From Croceitalea rosinachiae (GTDB taxonomy: Bacteria > Bacteroidota > Bacteroidia > Flavobacteriales > Flavobacteriaceae), in assembly GCF_031846445.1 (NCBI RefSeq), contig NZ_JAVRHR010000002.1, positions 310,001 through 374,000 of the forward strand: a stretch of DNA of 64,000 nucleotides, given 5' to 3'. Positions 59,361-64,000 of the stretch are shown in pieces. The notes beneath the pieces are model-generated. The model made no database searches. It was not told where the DNA came from and saw only the letters and a list, made by a program, of their open reading frames with translations. Both the position numbers and the translations under genes were made by a program. The stretch's first letter is position 1; each line of letters opens with the position of its first letter.

Positions 59361-60809
59361 TTAATAGTAGGTATACCTTCTCACTTTGGCAATATATTTT
59401 GCTAGTCTAATGACCTGGTGCGAATAACCATATTCATTATCATACCAAATGTATAGTACTATGTTTTTTCCATCGGTGGAAACTATGGTTGCCTTACTAT
59501 CATAAATTGATGGAGCCGTAGTGCCGACGATATCAGAAGAGACTAATTCATTGCTTAATGAATACTTGATTTGCTCAACCAAATCTCCCTCTAGCGCATA
59601 TTTTTTTAATATTGTATTAATAGCCCCTACAGATGTTTTGTTTTTTACTTCAAGATTTAGAATAGCCAATGAACCATTGGGTACGGGAACTCTAATGGCG
59701 TTTGATGTTAATTTTCCTTCCAAAGCTGGCAATGCTTTCGATACGGCCTTCCCGGCTCCGGTTTCAGTAATCACCATATTAACGGCGGCAGCCCTACCGC
59801 GGCGATATTTACTGTGCATATTATCTACTAGGTTTTGATCATTGGTGTAGGCATGGATGGTTTCTAAATGACCTTTTTTGATACCTAAAGAATCATCAAT
59901 GACCTTTAAAATTGGCGTGATGGCATTAGTAGTACACGAAGCGGCAGAAAATATTTTTGTTCTATCAGGGTGATATTGTTGATGATTTACTCCGTGAACT
60001 ATATTTGGTATTTCCTTGCCCGGCGCGGTCAATAAAACACGATTAGCTCCCTTTGACTGCAAATGTCTTGATAATGCAGTTTTATCTCTAAATGCCCCGG
60101 TATTATCGATAATCAATGCATTGTAGATGCCATATTTGGTGTAATCTAAATCTTCTGGTTGCGTTGCATCAATCAAGTATACCGTAGTGCCATTTATCAA
60201 TAATGCTTTTTTCTCCACATCAATATCCACTGTTCCACTGAACTGACCATGAACAGAATCAGTTCGCAATAAAGCTGCTCTTTTTTCCAAGACTTCACTA
60301 GTAATTTCACCTCTGGTAACAATTGCTCTTAAACGGAGTTGATTTCCTTTTCCCGTTCGTGCCATAAGTTCTCGAGCAACTAGGCGTCCAATTCTTCCAA
60401 AACCATATAGAACTACATCCTTAGGTTTTATCTCTTTTGAAGTACTTGCTTCTTTCAATTTATCAACTACAAAAGCTTTTACGTTTAAGTGTTGGCTATC
60501 TTGTGAATGGAATTCGTAAGTTAATTTGCCGATATCTAGTTTTGCTGGTGGAAGATGGATATCATTTATTGCTCTTAACAATTCAACGGAATCAAAGATA
60601 GATATGGGCTTTTGTACAAATTCGCCAGCGTACTCATGTAAATTGATGATTTCACTTACATTCTTATCAATCACCTGATTTTTAAATAGTACTACCTCTA
60701 TGGCTCTGTCATACCATAAATCACTAATTATTTTCACAAATTCTGTAGTAGCTTTTCTTCTATCCGCCTGAAAAGCAAGTTCTTTTTCGTAAGATTTAAT
60801 GTCGCTCAT
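59361..60809 (-). CDS. gap: Glyceraldehyde-3-phosphate dehydrogenase, long form with N-terminal extension
   Basis: 482 residues, about 140 more than the classic enzyme. The NAD-binding GFGRIGR is at 136-142 (normally near 8), and the catalytic Cys is Cys292 in SAASCTTNAITP (normally near 150). Other landmarks are KRAALLRTDSVHGQFSG, HAYTNDQNLVDNMHSKYRRG and the C-terminal WYDNEYGYSHQVIRL. Residues 1-125 are helical (ADRRKATTEFVKIISDLWYD, VEVVLFKNQVIDKN-like) and match no domain I know. I regard this as the second GAPDH type of Bacteroidota and other groups, possibly for gluconeogenesis. A -7 box TAATTTTG lies at 60848-60841. Confidence 0.94.
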   Translation of the reverse strand: MSDIKSYEKELAFQADRRKATTEFVKIISDLWYDRAIEVVLFKNQVIDKNVSEIINLHEYAGEFVQKPISIFDSVELLRAINDIHLPPAKLDIGKLTYEFHSQDSQHLNVKAFVVDKLKEASTSKEIKPKDVVLYGFGRIGRLVARELMARTGKGNQLRLRAIVTRGEITSEVLEKRAALLRTDSVHGQFSGTVDIDVEKKALLINGTTVYLIDATQPEDLDYTKYGIYNALIIDNTGAFRDKTALSRHLQSKGANRVLLTAPGKEIPNIVHGVNHQQYHPDRTKIFSAASCTTNAITPILKVIDDSLGIKKGHLETIHAYTNDQNLVDNMHSKYRRGRAAAVNMVITETGAGKAVSKALPALEGKLTSNAIRVPVPNGSLAILNLEVKNKTSVGAINTILKKYALEGDLVEQIKYSLSNELVSSDIVGTTAPSIYDSKATIVSTDGKNIVLYIWYDNEYGYSHQVIRLAKYIAKVRRYTYY

Positions 60810-60888
60810 GATTGATGTTAAAGGTTGTTTTAAAGCTGCGCAAAATTAGGTATTTCAAACGTTTTCGTAAAACAATCTTTTATATAAA

Positions 60889-60914
60889 AAAACGCCTCTA
60901 GTTTGAGACGTTTT
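60889..60914 (-). terminator. Terminator of degP
   Basis: On the - strand AAAACGTCTC / GAGGCGTTTT forms a stem of 9-10 bp with one mismatch, followed by a T-run of seven. It is 13 nt after the degP stop. Confidence 0.8.
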
Positions 60915-60926
60915 GATATATTGTTT

Positions 60927-62312
60927 TTATTGAAAGATTATCCGCTCACGTTCTCCATTCTTTCCAAGCAGGGTAATACTTGTTCGACCATATCTTGAAA
61001 TTTTGCTGAATTGATTTTTAGCATCTTCAATGTTATCGATATCATTGTCATCTACTTTTACAATCACTTTATCTCTTAGACCATAATCGTTATAACGCTC
61101 AGGTACACTTGTGATTTTCACTCCTTTATTTGTGTCATAGATTTTCTCATCATTTTCAGAAAGGTCTTTTACTGTTAAGCCCATTATAGGGAGTTGAACA
61201 GTAAGTTGTTTTTTTAGGATGACCTCGGTAGTAATACTTTTACCATTTCTTTCAACAGCTACGTTGACTATATCACCTGGTCTTTTAGCAGAAAGGTAAC
61301 CGGTCAGTTCAGAGAATTTTCGAACTTTGACATTATCCACTTGTTTGATAATATCACCCTCCTCTATTCCTGCATCATCCGCGCCAGAACCTTCTTCAAT
61401 TCCTGCAACATAAACCCCATCAATCTCATCAAGGCCTTCTTGTTGCGCAAAAGGAGAATTTACATTTGCTGCTGATATGCCTAAAATTCCCTTCTGAACC
61501 CTACCAAATTCTAAGAGGTCACTAACAACCTTATTGGCAATATTACTAGGTACTGCAAAAGAATAGCCAACGTAAGAACCTGTTTGAGAAGTAATAGCTG
61601 TATTGATTCCAATAAGTTCACCGTTAGTATTGACCAGGGCACCTCCAGAATTACCGGGATTAACAGCTGCATCAGTCTGAATAAAAGATTGATTGGTTCT
61701 ACTGGAAATCGACCTTGCTTTTGCACTTACTATACCTGCGGTAACAGTAGAGGTTAAATTGAAAGGATTTCCAACAGCTAGTACCCATTCTCCAATTCGG
61801 GTGCCATCAGAATCACCAAATATTAAATAGGGCAAAGGCTCTTCAACCTCAATTTTTAATAAGGCTATATCCGAATTAGAGTCTGCGCCTATTATTTCTG
61901 CCTCATAACTTTTGTTATTGTTCAACACTACTTCTAATTTTTCAGACTTGTCTATAACATGATTATTGGTGACAATATAACCATCGGCAGAAATTATGAC
62001 CCCTGAACCACTTCCTATTTGCGGTCTTTGGTTACTTTCAAAACCATAAAAGAACCCAGATATCGAGTTGGACTTCCCTACCGTCATGTTTTTTACGTGC
62101 ACCACCGCATTTACGGTTTTTTCTGCAGCGATTGTAAAATCCGCATCACCAAAATTAGCAGTATTAGTAGGTGTATTACTTGTCTTTAAAAAAGGAGTTT
62201 GCTCTTGACTTGTATACGCGATAATGTTTTTTTCAAATACTAATTTGTAAGTCCCTAAAGTAATTGCGCCTGCAAATAGGGCCACTAAGAATAAACTTGC
62301 TGTTCTTTTCAT
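60927..62312 (-). CDS. degP: Periplasmic serine protease/chaperone, DegP/HtrA family
   Basis: 461 residues. An N-terminal hydrophobic segment (about 7-25) may act as a signal or anchor. The trypsin-like domain holds the triad His118 (VTNNHVID), Asp148 (NSDIALLKIE) and Ser222 (GNSGGAL). A PDZ domain lies at about 275-365 (EEGSGADDAGIEEGDIIKQV) and a second, shortened PDZ unit at about 370-461 (DKVIVKVDDNDIDNIEDA). It degrades or refolds damaged envelope proteins. The next + strand gene dapF is divergent across 124 bp. Confidence 0.96.
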   Translation of the reverse strand: MKRTASLFLVALFAGAITLGTYKLVFEKNIIAYTSQEQTPFLKTSNTPTNTANFGDADFTIAAEKTVNAVVHVKNMTVGKSNSISGFFYGFESNQRPQIGSGSGVIISADGYIVTNNHVIDKSEKLEVVLNNNKSYEAEIIGADSNSDIALLKIEVEEPLPYLIFGDSDGTRIGEWVLAVGNPFNLTSTVTAGIVSAKARSISSRTNQSFIQTDAAVNPGNSGGALVNTNGELIGINTAITSQTGSYVGYSFAVPSNIANKVVSDLLEFGRVQKGILGISAANVNSPFAQQEGLDEIDGVYVAGIEEGSGADDAGIEEGDIIKQVDNVKVRKFSELTGYLSAKRPGDIVNVAVERNGKSITTEVILKKQLTVQLPIMGLTVKDLSENDEKIYDTNKGVKITSVPERYNDYGLRDKVIVKVDDNDIDNIEDAKNQFSKISRYGRTSITLLGKNGERERIIFQ

Positions 62313-62424
62313 CTGTTTAAATTTGTTTAAAAATCATTTAGCAGTTTAAAAATAGTCGAATTTAATATTTCAATTTAACAGTTTAACGCCTTTTTAACTG
62401 CAAAAAAAAACTTAAAGAATACAT

Positions 62425-62432
62425 TATATTTG
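62425..62432 (+). promoter_or_regulatory. -7 box of dapF, almost touching the start codon
   Basis: TATATTTG matches TAnnTTTG. Its last base is only 4 nt before the dapF ATG at 62437, so a transcript would begin at or very near the start codon. No well-spaced TTG is seen. Confidence 0.5.
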
Positions 62433-62436
62433 TACG

Positions 62437-63225
62437 ATGAATTTACAACAAAAGCTCCTATTTTATAAGTATCAAGGTACTGGAAATGATTTTGTGCTCA
62501 TTGATAATCGAAATGATTTTTTTTCTAAAAATGATACCAGGTTAATCAAGTTTTTATGTGATAGAAGATTCGGTATTGGAGCTGATGGTTTGATTCTTTT
62601 AGAAAATGACAAGGTATCAGATTTTAAGATGATTTACTATAATTCTGATGGTAACCAAAGCACTATGTGCGGTAATGGTGGCAGATGTATTGTAGCTTTT
62701 GCAAAATTATTGGATATTATAGACTCAAAAACTGTATTTAGTGCCATTGATGGTTTGCATCATGCTGCTATTAATGGTAGCGTGGTAAGCTTGCAGATGA
62801 TAGATGTCCATGAAATAAACTCAAGACGGAAACATTTCTTTCTTAATACTGGATCACCACATCATGTGCAAATAGTATCAAATTTAGATACCCTTGCTGT
62901 TCATCAAGAAGGAGCAAAAATTAGATATGGAATTTATGGGGAAGAAGGCAGCAATATTAATTTTGTTGATCAGGTAGATAGCGAAACTTTTAATATAAGA
63001 ACTTATGAACGGGGGGTAGAAGGAGAGACACTATCTTGTGGTACGGGCGTCACGGCAGTTGCGCTTGCTATGCATAAAAATAATAATACAAAGAGTGATA
63101 AAGTTAATATAGTTACAAGGGGCGGAAAGTTACAAGTTACTTTCACTTTAGAAAATAATAGTTATACCAATGTTCGGCTTATTGGAGAGGCTACCTTAGT
63201 ATTTAAAGGTGAAATACGATGTTAA
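62437..63225 (+). CDS. dapF: Diaminopimelate epimerase
   Basis: 262 residues. Converts LL- to meso-diaminopimelate for lysine and peptidoglycan. The two catalytic Cys are Cys78 in TMCGNGGRC and Cys201 in SCGTGVTAVA, one from each half of the two-domain fold; YQGTGNDFVLIDNR opens the protein and EEGSNINFVD carries the substrate Asn. Length is normal. The next gene starts 7 nt before its stop, so both are coupled, with mltG following. Confidence 0.97.
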   Translation: MNLQQKLLFYKYQGTGNDFVLIDNRNDFFSKNDTRLIKFLCDRRFGIGADGLILLENDKVSDFKMIYYNSDGNQSTMCGNGGRCIVAFAKLLDIIDSKTVFSAIDGLHHAAINGSVVSLQMIDVHEINSRRKHFFLNTGSPHHVQIVSNLDTLAVHQEGAKIRYGIYGEEGSNINFVDQVDSETFNIRTYERGVEGETLSCGTGVTAVALAMHKNNNTKSDKVNIVTRGGKLQVTFTLENNSYTNVRLIGEATLVFKGEIRC

Positions 63226-63743
63226 AGCTCGATGGGAAACATAGCTATCTTCGTGCTTTGGAACCGTCCGATTTGGACTTTTTATATCAATTAGAAAACA
63301 ATACAGATAATTGGGAACTTAGTGGAACCCAAACACCCTACTCCAAAGCAGTTCTAAAATTTTATCTAGAGAATTCTCATCGTGATATCTATGAGGTAAA
63401 ACAATTACGTCTCTGTATTTGTAATAAATCGCACGTTCAAATAGGTTTAATTGATTTATTTGATTTTGATCCAAAAAACAAGAGGGCAGGACTTGGGATT
63501 ATAATCAATAATGAAAAAGATAGAAATGTGGGATTTGGCACGGAAGCTATTGCTATATGCTGTGATTATGCTTTTTCGACTTTAGGCTTACATCAGATTT
63601 ATGCGAATATCTTAGAAGATAATGGTCACAGTACCAAGGTGTTTGAAAAACTGGGGTTTTTAAAAGTTGGTGTTAAAAAAGATTGGATATTAACAGGAAG
63701 CCAGTTTAAAAACGAAGTTTTATACCAAAAATTTAAACCTTAA
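63219..63743 (+). CDS. GNAT-family N-acetyltransferase (RimJ/RimL-like)
   Basis: 174 residues. GNAT domain of the type acting on protein N termini or small molecules: LRALEPSDLDFLYQLENNTD, the acetyl-CoA motif KDRNVGFGTEAIAICCDYAF (R-x-x-G-x-G/A), and HQIYANILEDNGHSTKVFEK with the Asn that often serves in catalysis, then LGFLKVGVKKDWI. Start codon overlaps the dapF end by 7 nt. The substrate is unknown. Confidence 0.92.
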   Translation: MLKLDGKHSYLRALEPSDLDFLYQLENNTDNWELSGTQTPYSKAVLKFYLENSHRDIYEVKQLRLCICNKSHVQIGLIDLFDFDPKNKRAGLGIIINNEKDRNVGFGTEAIAICCDYAFSTLGLHQIYANILEDNGHSTKVFEKLGFLKVGVKKDWILTGSQFKNEVLYQKFKP

Positions 63744-63782
63744 TGATTGAAAATAGATAGTTAATCTGAAAATTTTTATGTA

Positions 63783-64000
63783 ATGAAGAATATCACAAAA
63801 GTACTTTGGGCAACCGCTATAGTTGGTCTTATTATCTGTGGCTTTGTTGCATATAACATTTATACAGCAATTTTTTCTCCTAACACAACCTTTGAAAATG
63901 AAAAGGCTTATATATTAATTTCATCAGATGCAAATCTGAGCCAAGTATCTCATCAACTAGAGCCCTTATTGAGTGATTTATCCTCTTTTGAAGCTGTTGC
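63783..64000 (+). CDS. mltG: Endolytic murein transglycosylase, 5' part (runs off the right edge)
   Basis: Only 72 codons are in the window. A short cytoplasmic start (MKNITKVLWATA) leads to one membrane helix (about 10-30, AIVGLIICGFVAYNIYTAIF) and the beginning of the periplasmic LysM-like part (NTTFENEKAYILISSDANLS), which resembles the N terminus of MltG proteins of Flavobacteria. MltG cleaves nascent glycan strands and sets their length. Gene order dapF-GNAT-mltG supports the call. The catalytic domain lies outside the window. Confidence 0.8.
   Translation, partial: MKNITKVLWATAIVGLIICGFVAYNIYTAIFSPNTTFENEKAYILISSDANLSQVSHQLEPLLSDLSSFEAV

Noticed and set aside
1..64000. tRNA, rRNA, tmRNA or CRISPR array
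   Set aside because: I looked for tRNA T-loop and acceptor patterns, conserved rRNA strings and regularly spaced repeats and saw none; the single TTCGAATC near 5428 is inside the GIY-YIG gene with no cloverleaf around it.

Overview
The window is chromosomal DNA from a member of the Bacteroidota, almost certainly a marine-type Flavobacteriaceae. The evidence is low GC content, hardly any Shine-Dalgarno sites, several promoters of the Bacteroidota form (TTG, about 17-20 bp, TAnnTTTG), many Bacteroidota-restricted families (DUF4252, DUF4294, DUF4249, DUF6095, DUF6495, TonB receptors with an N-terminal carboxypeptidase-regulatory domain), lipoproteins beginning Cys-Lys/Asn/Glu, and a CarB without the C-terminal allosteric domain. 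I see no rRNA, tRNA, CRISPR array, prophage or intact insertion sequence. It reads as a core-genome segment.

Layout. 1-5600: 3' part of carB, then a divergent pair (secreted LamG-like protein / membrane-spanning putative regulator with a LamG-like exterior), an EthD protein and a GIY-YIG protein. 5587-9415: oxidative pentose phosphate cluster gnd / zwf-pgl. 9407-11663: thioesterase, small membrane protein, rmuC. 11725-16927: vitamin B12 uptake locus, btuFCD divergent from a btuB-like receptor that sits behind a clear cobalamin riboswitch. 16983-21355: S41 protease lipoprotein, then an ECF sigma factor, a putative anti-sigma protein and three DUF4252 exported proteins. 21506-31000: mscS, the sir2-helical protein-purB group, a SRPBCC protein, a surface alpha-amylase, a DEAD-box helicase with an unusual leader, and rdgB. 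31016-41454: methyltransferase, hydrolase, a SerB-SerA fusion, a kinase-like sensor with no ATPase domain, rlmH, nadC, yihY, DUF2147, priA and a LytTR response regulator. 41692-46104: rpsF-rpsR-rplI, then a large TonB receptor. 46165-50723: DUF6495, hisS, NUDIX, M42 peptidase, DUF4294, DUF6095. 50817-54120: TonB receptor plus DUF4249 lipoprotein. 54181-64000: monomeric icd, a 629-bp gene-free stretch, rplS, trmD, GNAT, coiled-coil protein, long-form gap, degP, dapF, GNAT, and the start of mltG.

How the genes work together. The zwf, pgl and gnd products form the whole oxidative branch of the pentose phosphate pathway and, with NADP-type icd, supply NADPH. The btu genes form a complete import route from outer-membrane receptor through lipoprotein binding protein to ABC transporter, with only the receptor visibly under riboswitch control. 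The sigma / anti-sigma / DUF4252 block looks like a small envelope-response regulon with its effectors in one transcription unit. Genes are tightly packed: several convergent pairs overlap at, or abut at, their stop codons.

No completely new system is obvious. The best candidates for new biology are the sigma/DUF4252 cassette, the helicase leader with a GC-rich 10-codon reading frame, the membrane-spanning LamG regulator with its divergent secreted partner, and the ATPase-less sensor at 34473. All functional assignments come from reading motifs by eye; no database search was run.
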